Source: Arthrobacter sp. zg-Y238 | Lineage (GTDB): Bacteria; Actinomycetota; Actinomycetes; Actinomycetales; Micrococcaceae | Direction: 5' to 3' | Length of the DNA: 64,000 nt | NCBI RefSeq assembly: GCF_024385525.1 | Contig: NZ_JANFLU010000008.1 | Span: forward strand, 124,001 to 188,000 | Shown here: piece after piece, positions 8,573 to 16,881 of the stretch | Position numbering within the stretch: position 1 is the first letter of the stretch | Layout: every line of letters begins with the position of its first letter | The notes under the pieces: generated by a model | The model's input: the letters and a program-made list of their open reading frames with translations, nothing else | What the model was told of the DNA's origin: nothing | Database searches by the model: none | Made by a program: the position numbers and the translations under genes

Positions 8573-9888
8573 AGTGTCTCCTGGGGCTGGCGGGGGAGTA
8601 CGCGGGGGAGCACGCGGGGGAGCAGGGAGGCTTCCACGGCGTCTTCTATGGGCAGGGCGGCTTCGACGAGCCAGACGGGTCGCAGATCCTGCCCAGGGGA
8701 ACTACCTGCGACCCGTCCGGCAGAGAAAGTTCCGCCGAGCTGGGCTGCCCGCAGGTTCATGTTCCGCAGGCCCGAACCGTTTCCGGCGGCCGCGGAACTG
8801 CCGCCGCCGGATGCGGGGAGCGCATTGCTGATGCTCAGCTCCAGCCGCCTGTCCCGCAGTCGGACAGAGATGCTGACGGGGCAGCCGGGCGCGTGCCGGA
8901 CCGCGTTGGCCAGCGATTCCTGCACGATCCGATAGACGCTGCTGCCTACCAGCACCGGCACCTCAACGTCCCCGGGCAGATCCAGTTCCACCGGGCTTCC
9001 GGCCAGCCGGGCGGACGCTGCCAGGGATTCCAGCTGGCCCAGGCCGCCTGCGGCTGCAGCGGCTTCCGCCTGCTCCCTGCCGTCCAACGGGCCGTCGGAC
9101 TGGAGCAGGTCGATCATCGAGCGCATTTCCTGCAGGGCGGAGACGCTTTCCGCCCGGACCTGGGCCAGCACCCGGTGGTCCAGGGCAGCGTCGCGCGCCG
9201 CCAGCGCAGCGCCGGACTGGAGTGCTATGGCGGACAGATGCCCGGCAATCGCGTCGTGCAGTTCGCGTGCCATGGCGCCGCGCTCCGACGCCACCGCAAC
9301 CCGGAGGCGAAGTTCAGCCAGCTGGGCGGTGCGTTCGGCCCGAAGGCGTTCTGTTTCCGCCCGCTGCCGTTCGCGTTCCGCCCGCTCGGTCTGGCGGCGC
9401 AGGGAGCCGGCCCACCACAGCGGAACAAGGCAGACGAAAACCGCCTGGAATAAACCGAAGAGCAGGTACGGCCACTCCCGGTACACCAGTCCTACGGAAA
9501 CGGGAAGGACAACCATGCCGGTGACCGCCGCGCGCTGCACGCCGCGGCTCACCCGAGGCGAGCCAAAGAGGATCCCGGCGTACAGCACCTCGAACAGGAG
9601 CAGATAGGTGATGATCCCGCCGCCCAGCACTGCGCCGGCACAGGTTGCCGTTCCGGTGACGGCCAGCATCAGCGGAACATTCCGGCGGCGGAACAGCAGT
9701 CCCGCGCAACCCAGCACCAGGACGGGCACCCAGGCCCAGCCCGGTGCGCCCGGAATCGGCGGGAACAGGCCCGCAGCGTTCACCCCGAGGAGTTCCAGCA
9801 CGGTACCGCCCACCAGGTAGCCGGCAGCCGTGGCGGCGCCGGAAGGCCAAATTCCGTTCCCGGCACGCTGGTCTGCGGTTTTTTGCAT
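8569..9888 (-). CDS. Sensor histidine kinase (HisKA_3/NarL type)
   Basis: Membrane sensor that phosphorylates the adjacent response regulator. The 439-residue protein has about five N-terminal membrane helices (residues 20-165), a coiled coil (about 163-200), the dimerisation/phospho-acceptor motif ARELHDAIAGHLSAI with H211, and an HATPase domain with N-box YRIVQESLANAVRHA and GSGLRNMNLRAAQLGG. This is the DesK/NarL class of kinases. The last residues contain the repeat LPRV-LPRV-LPRQ, encoded by three 12-bp tandem repeats. The ATG at 9888 has a TAGGCT box 6 nt upstream, implying leaderless transcription. The signal sensed is unknown. Confidence 0.93.
   Translation of the reverse strand: MQKTADQRAGNGIWPSGAATAAGYLVGGTVLELLGVNAAGLFPPIPGAPGWAWVPVLVLGCAGLLFRRRNVPLMLAVTGTATCAGAVLGGGIITYLLLFEVLYAGILFGSPRVSRGVQRAAVTGMVVLPVSVGLVYREWPYLLFGLFQAVFVCLVPLWWAGSLRRQTERAERERQRAETERLRAERTAQLAELRLRVAVASERGAMARELHDAIAGHLSAIALQSGAALAARDAALDHRVLAQVRAESVSALQEMRSMIDLLQSDGPLDGREQAEAAAAAGGLGQLESLAASARLAGSPVELDLPGDVEVPVLVGSSVYRIVQESLANAVRHAPGCPVSISVRLRDRRLELSISNALPASGGGSSAAAGNGSGLRNMNLRAAQLGGTFSAGRVAGSSPGQDLRPVWLVEAALPIEDAVEASLLPRVLPRVLPRQPQETL
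8591..8626 (-). repeat. Three 12-bp tandem repeats in the kinase 3' end
   Basis: On the plus strand the units are CGGGGGAGTACG (8591-8602), CGGGGGAGCACG (8603-8614) and CGGGGGAGCAGG (8615-8626). They encode LPRV, LPRV and LPRQ near the kinase C-terminus, after the ATPase domain. Confidence 0.9.
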
Positions 9889-9894
9889 GGGTTC

Positions 9895-9900
9895 AGCCTA
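9895..9900 (-). promoter_or_regulatory. Leaderless promoter box of the histidine kinase gene
   Basis: TAGGCT ends 6 nt before the kinase ATG with no Shine-Dalgarno between, the usual layout of an actinobacterial leaderless transcript. Inference from spacing. Confidence 0.6.
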
Positions 9901-10023
9901 AATGAGCGGCGTTCGCCTGCCTCCCGGTGCAGCGCTATGTCCTCCAAAGGGATGACGGAAGGCACCCAACCGGTGGCACCTTTCGCCGACGACACCCGGT
10001 TCCCCGCACGGAAGGCTGGGGTT

Positions 10024-10581
10024 ATGGACATCCTCGTGTATTTGATCATCGGCTCAGAGGTCGGCTTCTGGGTCCTGCTGGCGGCGGGCCTGGGCGCCCG
10101 CTACGTGCTTCACCGGCGCCGGCTGGGCATGGTGCTGCTCGCGTGCGTTCCCCTGCTCGACGTCGTGCTTTTGGCGGCATCCGCGGCTGACCTCGCGCTG
10201 GGCGGACGGGCCGAGTCCATTCACGGCCTTGCGGCGTTCTACCTCGGCTTCAGTGTTGCCTTCGGCCACAGCCTGATCCGGTGGGCGGATGTACGGGTTG
10301 CCCACCGGTTTGCCGGGGGACCGGCACCCGTGAAGCCGGCGAAGGGGACGCCGGAGTACCGGCGGTCGTTGTGGGCCGAATACGGACGCGTCCTGCTGGC
10401 CACCGGGATTACCGTCGCCGTCCTGCTGGCCATGATCACCATCGTGGCCGCACCCGGGCAAGCGGAGGTGCTGTGGGACTGGGTGAAGCGGGCCGGCCTG
10501 GTCGCAGGGATCTGGCTGCTGGCCGGCCCGGTGTACGGAATGTTTGAAACCGCTCCCCGGGAAAAGGCCGGCCGCAGCTAG
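10024..10581 (+). CDS. Hypothetical multi-pass membrane protein
   Basis: About 185 residues with roughly five hydrophobic segments: 2-23 (ILVYLIIGSEVGFWVLLAAG), 36-58, 65-85, 125-147 and 160-175. A cytoplasmic loop holds a basic, Pro-rich stretch (PAPVKPAKGTPEYRRSLWAE). I do not recognise a characterised family. The ATG at 10024 follows GGAAGG; an upstream extension to 9883 would run through the kinase promoter and is rejected. It stands alone between the divergent kinase gene and the deaminase gene. Confidence 0.8.
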   Translation: MDILVYLIIGSEVGFWVLLAAGLGARYVLHRRRLGMVLLACVPLLDVVLLAASAADLALGGRAESIHGLAAFYLGFSVAFGHSLIRWADVRVAHRFAGGPAPVKPAKGTPEYRRSLWAEYGRVLLATGITVAVLLAMITIVAAPGQAEVLWDWVKRAGLVAGIWLLAGPVYGMFETAPREKAGRS

Positions 10582-10613
10582 CCGCATCCGTGGCGGTGCA
10601 CGGCACAGGCCCC

Positions 10614-10619
10614 TAGGCT
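10614..10619 (+). promoter_or_regulatory. Leaderless promoter box of the deaminase gene
   Basis: TAGGCT with six bases (TTACCC) before the ATG at 10626 and no ribosome binding site. Confidence 0.65.
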
Positions 10620-10625
10620 TTACCC

Positions 10626-11636
10626 ATGCCCGTTGACCTGATTCGCACCCCGCCCTGCGCCGAACTCCACCTCCACATCGAGGGAACGCTGGAACCGGAG
10701 CTGATCTTCGAACTGGCCGCCCGCAACGGCCTCGACCTGCCCTACGACAGCCTCGAGGACCTCCGTGCGCGGTACCGGTTCACGGACCTGCAGTCCTTCC
10801 TGGACCTCTATTACTCCAATATGGATGTGCTGCGGACCGAGGCGGATTTCACCGACATGACCCGCGCCTACCTGCGCCGGGCCTCGGCGGCCGGGGTGCG
10901 GCATGTGGAGATGATGATGGATCCGCAGGCGCACCTTGTCCGCGGCGTCCCGCTGAGTGTGTCTGTGGGCGGCGTCTGGGCGGCTTTGGCCCGCAGCGAG
11001 GAAGAATTCGGGATCTCCACCGAGCTGATTGCCGCGTTCCTGCGCGACCACCCGGTGGCCGAAGCGCTGGAAGTGCTGGAGGAACTGCTGGCCATGGACG
11101 CGCCGATCATCGGGATCGGCCTGGACTCTGCGGAAGTAGGGAACCCGCCGTCGTCGTTCATAGACCTGTACCGGCGTGCCCGGGAGGCGGGGCTGCGGAG
11201 CGTAGCGCACGCGGGCGAGGAAGGCCCGTCCGCCTACATCGAGGAGGCACTGGACCTTCTTCAGGCAGACCGCATCGACCACGGGATCCGCTGCCTGGAT
11301 GACCCGGACCTTGTGGACCGCCTGGTCCGGGAGAAAGTGCCGCTGACCGTCTGCCCGCTGTCCAACGTGCGGCTGCAGGCGGTGCCGGGGCTGGCAGAGC
11401 ATCCCTTGCCGCGGATGCTCGAACACGGCCTGAATATTTCCGTGAACTCGGATGACCCGGCCTACTTTGACGGCTACGTGGATGACAATTTCCGGGCGGT
11501 GCAGGAAACCTTCGGGCTCAGCAGGGCGCAGCTTGCCCTATTGGCCGCCAACTCCATTGAAGCCTCGTTCGCGTCTGCCGGACGCCGCGCAGAGCTGCTG
11601 GGCGAAGTCCGTGCATGGGAGGCGGCCGGCGCCTAG
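10626..11636 (+). CDS. add: Adenosine/adenine deaminase family protein
   Basis: Zinc-dependent hydrolytic deaminase of purine salvage. The 336-residue protein has all metal and catalytic motifs: H15 and H17 in AELHLHIEGTLEPE, H195 and E198 in VAHAGEEG, H219 in RIDHG, and D276-D277 in NSDDPAYF. The pattern HLHIEGTLEPEL together with AGEEGP and SDDPAYF resembles the adenine deaminase (Ade) subgroup more than classical adenosine deaminases (which have LHxHLDG), so adenine to hypoxanthine is the likelier reaction; the symbol add is the usual family label. It is probably transcribed leaderless and converges with the permease gene 6 bp on. Confidence 0.88.
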   Translation: MPVDLIRTPPCAELHLHIEGTLEPELIFELAARNGLDLPYDSLEDLRARYRFTDLQSFLDLYYSNMDVLRTEADFTDMTRAYLRRASAAGVRHVEMMMDPQAHLVRGVPLSVSVGGVWAALARSEEEFGISTELIAAFLRDHPVAEALEVLEELLAMDAPIIGIGLDSAEVGNPPSSFIDLYRRAREAGLRSVAHAGEEGPSAYIEEALDLLQADRIDHGIRCLDDPDLVDRLVREKVPLTVCPLSNVRLQAVPGLAEHPLPRMLEHGLNISVNSDDPAYFDGYVDDNFRAVQETFGLSRAQLALLAANSIEASFASAGRRAELLGEVRAWEAAGA

Positions 11637-11642
11637 GCGGGC

Positions 11643-12956
11643 CTAGAACGGCGGCGGGGTCCTGGGGGTCCGCGGCCGCCGGAAGCTCAACCGGACCACG
11701 AGCCCCGCTACGAGGATGATCAGGGTCAGGCTGATGGACACGGGCGGCAGGGCGAGGGCCAGCAGCAGCGCGCCCAAGGCGCCGGCCAGGTTCAGGACCC
11801 GGGGTGCGTAGCGCGTGCGGTCCTTCAGCGTGAAAGCACACACAGTGGTGATGGCCGCGTAGAACAGGAGGGCGAAGGACGCCATCCCCAGCAGGGCGTC
11901 CAGATCCCCCAGCACGACAAGCATCAGGACGACGGCGGCGGCCGCGGCTTCTGCAGCCCAAGGGGTCTGTCCGCGGCCGAAGCGGGATCCCCTGGACCAA
12001 CCGAAGAAGGGGGGAAGGTCACGGTCGGCGGCCATGTCGGAGGCTGTCCGGCCTGCCGATTCCATCAGCGACCACAGTCCGCCCAGGGCGGCGGCGGCAA
12101 CGGCAAGGATGACGGCCCCCGTACCCACGCCTGCGCCCACGCTCTCCAGCGGATCAAGCAGGGGAGCGGTCTCGGCGGACAGGGCAGCCGCACCGTAGTA
12201 GGCCAGCATTGAGGAACCCATGAACCAATACAGTGCGAAGGCCACGGCAATGGCAGCGGGGATCGCGATCGGCAGGTTGCGTGAGGGATTACGTACACCC
12301 GAACCCAGCGTGGCCAGCCGCGTGTACCCGGAGAAAAGGAAGAACAGCAGCCCGGCTGCCTGCAGCACACCCGAGGTGCTGGCCTCAATCTCCGCACCCA
12401 CCCGCAGTGGCTGGTGAGGTGCCTCGTTGAAGAGCACCACCACGGTGAAGGCCAGGACGCTGAAGACAAAGGCCACTATGAAGCGGGTAACCCAGGAACC
12501 CCTGTTCACTCCCAGCAGGTTCACTGCGGCCATAACAACCACGGCCCCGGCCGCGCCGGCCTTGGGATGCTCAGGAAATACATAAGCGCCGAACGCGAGT
12601 GCCAGGACAGCCGAGGAAAGCAGCAGCGCCCAGACCAGGGTCCAGCCGGAAAGGAAACCACTGTATGGCCCCAGCAGGATCCTCGCGGCCGTGCGCGCCG
12701 TGGCGTCCCCGCCGCGGTCCTCGGGGAGCCGGCGTGAGACGGCCCTGCTGAGCTGGAAGGTGGAGAGCCCGCAGAGGAAGGCCACAACCGCGGCGATGCC
12801 GAGGCCCGCGCCCAGCGCCGGTCCTGCTGCAGCCGCAGCCGGAGCGAAGGCGACGAACGCGCCCGCACCGACGATGGAGCCTAGGCCGGCAGTGGTGGCA
12901 TCAAAGCCGCCCAGGGGAACACGCGGCTGGGTAGTGCCGGACAACAGGCCGTCCAA
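11643..12956 (-). CDS. APC-family amino-acid permease
   Basis: A 437-residue secondary transporter with about 12 hydrophobic segments. The N-terminal GGFDATTAGLGSIVGAGAFV matches the unwound first helix (GSIIGAG-like) where APC transporters bind substrate; FLFSGYTRLATLGSGVRNPS matches the loop after helix 6 (E is often present in relatives at the GEEVKNP position, here GSGVRNP). Substrate cannot be assigned. The start is uncertain: TTG at 12956 gives the family-typical N-terminus but has no clear ribosome binding site. It is divergent from aspS and convergent with the deaminase. Confidence 0.88.
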   Translation of the reverse strand: MDGLLSGTTQPRVPLGGFDATTAGLGSIVGAGAFVAFAPAAAAAGPALGAGLGIAAVVAFLCGLSTFQLSRAVSRRLPEDRGGDATARTAARILLGPYSGFLSGWTLVWALLLSSAVLALAFGAYVFPEHPKAGAAGAVVVMAAVNLLGVNRGSWVTRFIVAFVFSVLAFTVVVLFNEAPHQPLRVGAEIEASTSGVLQAAGLLFFLFSGYTRLATLGSGVRNPSRNLPIAIPAAIAVAFALYWFMGSSMLAYYGAAALSAETAPLLDPLESVGAGVGTGAVILAVAAAALGGLWSLMESAGRTASDMAADRDLPPFFGWSRGSRFGRGQTPWAAEAAAAAVVLMLVVLGDLDALLGMASFALLFYAAITTVCAFTLKDRTRYAPRVLNLAGALGALLLALALPPVSISLTLIILVAGLVVRLSFRRPRTPRTPPPF

Positions 12957-13027
12957 TCGGTAGGTACGTGGCGGGGTGGGGGTCGGTTCACCGGTAAACT
13001 CTCAAGTAGACCGTGTATTTACAATGG

Positions 13028-13055
13028 GCGGAAACAGTGGTTTCCGCAAGTTTTT
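13028..13055 (+). promoter_or_regulatory. Terminator-like hairpin in the aspS leader
   Basis: GCGGAAA (13028-13034), loop CAGTGG, TTTCCGC (13041-13047), then AAGTTTTT. The hairpin plus T-run looks like an intrinsic terminator but sits between a likely -10 (TAAACT, 12991-12996) and the aspS start, ending 14 nt before it. It could be an attenuator or a weak terminator against readthrough. Confidence 0.5.
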
Positions 13056-13068
13056 CGAAAGGACAGCT

Positions 13069-14862
13069 GTGCTGCGCACTCATGCCCTTGGTTCCCTGAG
13101 GGCCGAGCATATTGGACAGACCGTTACTCTCGCAGGATGGGTCGCCCGACGGCGCGACCACGGCGGCGTCGCCTTCCTCGACCTCCGCGATGCCTCGGGT
13201 GTGGCGCAGGTTGTGGTGCGTGAAGAGGATGTCTTCCACGGGCTGCGCAACGAGTACGTCCTGCAGATCACCGGCACCGTGCAGAAGCGGCCCGAGGGTA
13301 ACGAGAACCCGGCGCTGGCCACGGGCGAAGTAGAGGTGATCGCGGACGACGTCGTTATCCTGAACACCTCGGACCCGCTGCCCTTCCAGATCGACGAGCA
13401 TGTGGAGGTCGGCGAGGAAGCCCGCCTGCGCCACCGTTACCTGGACCTGCGTCGCCCGGCGCCGGCCGCGGCCATGCGTCTGCGCTCGGAAGCCAACCGT
13501 GTTGCCCGCGAACTGCTGCACGACGAAGGCTTCGTGGAGATCGAAACCCCCACCCTGACGCGTTCCACCCCCGAGGGCGCCCGCGACTTCGTGGTTCCGG
13601 CACGCCTGGCCCCGGGTTCCTGGTATGCCCTGCCGCAGTCCCCGCAGCTGTTCAAGCAGCTGCTGCAGGTGGGCGGTTTCGAGAAGTACTACCAGATTGC
13701 CCGCTGCTACCGCGACGAGGATTTCCGCGCCGACCGCCAGCCGGAGTTCACGCAGCTGGACATTGAAGCCAGCTTCGTTGAAGAAGACGACATCATCGCC
13801 CTGGGCGAGCAGATCGTGAAGTCGCTGTGGAAGCTGATCGGCGTCGAGATCAGCACCCCCATCCCGCGGATGACCTACGCGGATGCCATGGCCCGCTACG
13901 GTTCCGACAAGCCGGACCTGCGTTTCGGCCTGGAGCTCACCGAGCTCACCGAATTCTTCAAGGACACCACCTTCCGCGTCTTCCAGGCTCCCTACGTGGG
14001 CGCCGTGGTGATGCCGGGCGGCGCCTCCCAGGCACGCCGCACCCTTGATGCCTGGCAGGAATGGGCCAAGCAGCGCGGAGCGAAGGGCCTGGCTTACGTG
14101 CTGATCCAGGAAGACGGCACGCTGACCGGTCCGGTCGCTAAGAACCTGACCGACTTCGAGCGGGAGAACCTCGCCGAAAAGGTGGGTGCCAAGCCGGGTG
14201 ACTGCATCTTCTTCGGTGCCGGCGAAAAGAGCGAGGCGCGTGCCCTGCTCGGTGCCGCGCGCGTGGAGATCGGCCACCGCACCGGCCTGATCGACCCCAA
14301 GGACTGGGCTTTCGTCTGGGTTGTCGACGCGCCGATGTTCGAGCCGGCGTCGGCCGCTGTTGCCGCCGGTGACGTGGCCGTGGGCGGCGGCGCCTGGACG
14401 GCCGTGCACCACGCCTTCACCTCGCCCAAGCCCGAATTCATGGATACCTTCGACACGGATCCCGAGTCGGCAGTGGCCTACGCCTACGACATTGTCTGCA
14501 ACGGCAACGAAATCGGCGGCGGTTCCATCCGTATCCACCAGCGCGACGTGCAGGAACGTGTCTTCAAGGTCATGGGCCTTTCACAGGAAGACGCCCAGGA
14601 GAAGTTCGGGTTCCTGCTTGAAGGCTTCAAGTACGGCGCACCGCCCCACGGCGGCATCGCGTTCGGGTGGGACCGCGTGGTGGCCCTGCTGGCCGGCACC
14701 GATTCCATCCGCGACGTCATCGCCTTCCCGAAGTCCGGCGGCGGCTACGACCCGCTGACGCAGGCTCCGGCACCGATCACGCCGCAGCAGCGCAAGGAAG
14801 CCGGCGTGGACTTCAAGCCTGAGGCGAAGAAGGACAAGGAAGCAGCCGCGAAGGAAGCATAG
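13069..14862 (+). CDS. aspS: Aspartate--tRNA ligase
   Basis: Charges tRNA-Asp. The 597-residue protein has the bacterial AspRS layout: N-terminal OB-fold anticodon domain ([20 protein letters not shown]), class II core with motif 2 [21 protein letters not shown], a GAD insertion domain (about 290-420) and motif 3 [15 protein letters not shown]. The GTG at 13069 follows GAAAGGA; an earlier in-frame start at 12976 would add 31 residues through the leader hairpin and is rejected. A strong terminator follows. Whether it also charges tRNA-Asn (non-discriminating form) cannot be settled from this window. Confidence 0.97.
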   Translation: MLRTHALGSLRAEHIGQTVTLAGWVARRRDHGGVAFLDLRDASGVAQVVVREEDVFHGLRNEYVLQITGTVQKRPEGNENPALATGEVEVIADDVVILNTSDPLPFQIDEHVEVGEEARLRHRYLDLRRPAPAAAMRLRSEANRVARELLHDEGFVEIETPTLTRSTPEGARDFVVPARLAPGSWYALPQSPQLFKQLLQVGGFEKYYQIARCYRDEDFRADRQPEFTQLDIEASFVEEDDIIALGEQIVKSLWKLIGVEISTPIPRMTYADAMARYGSDKPDLRFGLELTELTEFFKDTTFRVFQAPYVGAVVMPGGASQARRTLDAWQEWAKQRGAKGLAYVLIQEDGTLTGPVAKNLTDFERENLAEKVGAKPGDCIFFGAGEKSEARALLGAARVEIGHRTGLIDPKDWAFVWVVDAPMFEPASAAVAAGDVAVGGGAWTAVHHAFTSPKPEFMDTFDTDPESAVAYAYDIVCNGNEIGGGSIRIHQRDVQERVFKVMGLSQEDAQEKFGFLLEGFKYGAPPHGGIAFGWDRVVALLAGTDSIRDVIAFPKSGGGYDPLTQAPAPITPQQRKEAGVDFKPEAKKDKEAAAKEA

Positions 14863-14875
14863 CTCTCCGCCGCAG

Positions 14876-14919
14876 GCACGGTACCCGGTCGCAGCATGCG
14901 GCCGGGTACCGTGCTTTAA
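14876..14919 (+). terminator. Terminator after aspS
   Basis: A perfect 13-bp stem (GCACGGTACCCGG 14876-14888, complement 14902-14914) with a 13-nt loop, followed by TTTAA. Confidence 0.88.
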
Positions 14920-14971
14920 CCGCGTTTTGGACATGCCCGTTTCCGCTGGACAGTCCGGCACCGGCACCCGA

Positions 14972-14977
14972 TAGTGT
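14972..14977 (+). promoter_or_regulatory. Leaderless promoter box of the PhzF-like gene
   Basis: TAGTGT followed by six bases (TTGGGC) and the ATG at 14984. Confidence 0.6.
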
Positions 14978-14983
14978 TTGGGC

Positions 14984-15820
14984 ATGAGAGATCGCTGGTT
15001 CAAGCAGGTGGACGTATTCGGCACCAAGCCCTATCTGGGCAACCCGGTGGCCGTGGTGTTGGACGCAGACGGCGTTTCCGACGCCGCCATGGCCTCCTTT
15101 GCCCGGTGGACGAACCTGTCGGAGACGACGTTCGTGCTGCCGCCCACGCAGGACGGCGCCGACTACAGGGTGCGCATCTTCACGCCCGGGGGAGAGATCC
15201 CCTTCGCCGGACACCCCACCCTGGGCACCTGCCATGCGTGGCTCGAAGCCGGCAACATTCCGCACTACCCCGGCGTCGTAATATCCGAATGCGAAGTGGG
15301 ACTGGTGACCCTGCACGCCTCGGCCGGGATGGCTGCGTTCGGTGCACCGCCGCTGATCCGCGCGGGCGAGTTGGAGGAAGCCGTGCTGAAGCAGGCCGTG
15401 GAGGCCCTCGGGATCAGCCGGGACCAGGTTTCCGCCTCGAACTGGATCGACAACGGGCCCGGCTGGCTGGGCCTGCTCCTGAAGGATGCCGAAACCGTGC
15501 TGTCCCTGACGCCGGATCCGGCAGCTATGGGATCCCTGGCCGTGGGGGTTATCGGCCCGCAGCCCGACGGCGGCGAAACGGACTTCGAAGTCCGCGCCTT
15601 TGCGCCCGGGCACGGGGTGCCGGAGGATCCCGTCACCGGCAGCCTCAACGCCGGACTGGCACAGTGGCTGATCGGAGCCGGCCTGGCGCCGGAGCGCTAC
15701 ACCGTCACGCAGGGCACCGTGCTGGAGCGTTCCGGGCTGGTGCGGATCTTTACCCGGGACCGGAAAATCTGGGTCGGCGGGGAAACGGTCACCTGCATCG
15801 ACGGCACCGTAAAGCTGTAG
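14984..15820 (+). CDS. PhzF-family isomerase-like protein
   Basis: A 278-residue member of the PhzF/diaminopimelate-epimerase-like fold, built of two similar halves. Visible signatures are QVDVFGTKPYLGNPVAVV at the N-terminus, the LSETTFVLPP segment carrying the conserved Glu used for acid/base chemistry in PhzF, FTPGGEIPFAGHPTLGTCHA, and the mirrored EDPVTGSLNAGLAQWL in the second half. No phenazine genes are nearby, so the substrate is unknown; the symbol is left blank. The ATG at 14984 is preferred over TTG at 14978 because of the promoter spacing. It is followed 8 nt later by the nitronate monooxygenase gene, likely co-transcribed. Confidence 0.88.
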   Translation: MRDRWFKQVDVFGTKPYLGNPVAVVLDADGVSDAAMASFARWTNLSETTFVLPPTQDGADYRVRIFTPGGEIPFAGHPTLGTCHAWLEAGNIPHYPGVVISECEVGLVTLHASAGMAAFGAPPLIRAGELEEAVLKQAVEALGISRDQVSASNWIDNGPGWLGLLLKDAETVLSLTPDPAAMGSLAVGVIGPQPDGGETDFEVRAFAPGHGVPEDPVTGSLNAGLAQWLIGAGLAPERYTVTQGTVLERSGLVRIFTRDRKIWVGGETVTCIDGTVKL

Positions 15821-15828
15821 CCGCGGGC

Positions 15829-16881
15829 ATGTTTACTCTGGGGTCCCTTCCGCACGCCGTCGTCGGCGCACCCATGGCCGGCGGGCCGTCCACTCCGGCG
15901 CTGGCCGCGGCGGTCAGCAACGCCGGCGGCCTGGGGTTCCTGGCCGCCGGCTATCGAAGCCCGGAGGCGCTGGCGGAGGAAATAACCGCGGCCCGGGCAC
16001 TGACCAGGCGGCCGTTCGGAGTAAACCTCTTCGTGCCGGACGCCGCGAACACCGGCGGTTCCGGAACGTCCCGGCAGGTCGCTGCCGCCCTTGCCTACCG
16101 GGAGCAGCTCACCCGGGACTATCCGCCGGAGCTGCTGCCGCTGCCGGATCCGGAGGACGACGACGGCTGGGACGCCAAACTCGAAGCAGTCCTCCGCCTG
16201 CAGGTACCGGTGGTGTCCTTTACCTTCGGCCTGCCCGGCAGGGACGTTATTGCTGCGCTCCGGGACGCAGGCACCGCCGTTGCCGTCACCGTGACCACCG
16301 CAGCGGAAGCGGAACTCGCCGTTGCGGCCGGCGCACGGATGCTGTGCCTGCAGGGGCCGGAGGCGGGCGGCCACCGCGGCACGTTCGACGCCGCGGCGGA
16401 GCCGGCCGCGCAGCCGTTGGTCGACCTGGTACGTGCGGTCCGGGACACCTTCAGCTCAGCCCGGGTCGAACTCATTGCCGCCGGAGGAATCAGCACCGCT
16501 GCACAGGTGCGGACCCTGCGGGCCGCCGGCGCGGACGCCGTGCAGATCGGCACCGCGCTGCTGTTGAGCCCGGAGGCCGGGACCAGTCCCGTGCACCGAG
16601 CGGCACTGCAGGATCCGCAGTTTGCACAGACCGCACTGACCCGGGCCTTTTCCGGCCGCACCGCACGGGGACTGGCCAATCGTTTTATGGCCGGGCACCC
16701 CGACGCTCCCGCCGCGTACCCGCTGGTCAACCAGATCACCAAGGGGCTTCGGGCGCAGGCGGTGGCCGCGGGGGACCCGCACGGCACCAGCCTCTGGGCC
16801 GGAACCGGTTACCGGTCGGCACTGCCGGAACCGGCCGCCGCCGTGGTCGCGCGATTGGGTGGGCGCATTAACCGTTCCTAG
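15829..16881 (+). CDS. Nitronate monooxygenase (2-nitropropane dioxygenase type)
   Basis: FMN-dependent TIM-barrel enzyme that oxidises alkyl nitronates such as propionate-3-nitronate, probably for detoxification. The 350-residue protein begins VVGAPMAGGPSTPALAAAVS, and shows GGLGFLAAGY, LQGPEAGGHRG (substrate/FMN loop), LIAAGGISTAAQVRTLRAAG and AVQIGTALLLSPEAG, all typical of the family. The ATG at 15829 lies 8 nt after the PhzF-like stop with little ribosome binding site, suggesting coupling; the long open frame upstream of it is just a shadow in the PhzF-like gene. It converges with the acVLRF1-like gene through a shared CTAG. Confidence 0.88.
   Translation: MFTLGSLPHAVVGAPMAGGPSTPALAAAVSNAGGLGFLAAGYRSPEALAEEITAARALTRRPFGVNLFVPDAANTGGSGTSRQVAAALAYREQLTRDYPPELLPLPDPEDDDGWDAKLEAVLRLQVPVVSFTFGLPGRDVIAALRDAGTAVAVTVTTAAEAELAVAAGARMLCLQGPEAGGHRGTFDAAAEPAAQPLVDLVRAVRDTFSSARVELIAAGGISTAAQVRTLRAAGADAVQIGTALLLSPEAGTSPVHRAALQDPQFAQTALTRAFSGRTARGLANRFMAGHPDAPAAYPLVNQITKGLRAQAVAAGDPHGTSLWAGTGYRSALPEPAAAVVARLGGRINRS

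Noticed and set aside
12993-13068. Leader peptide for aspS
   Set aside because: The short frames between promoter and start contain no run of Asp codons, so the hairpin is not a classical amino-acid attenuator.
14974-15828. Upstream extension of the nitronate monooxygenase frame making a 635-residue protein
   Set aside because: The first 285 codons overlap the PhzF-like gene in another frame and have no family features; the monooxygenase N-terminus is at 15829.
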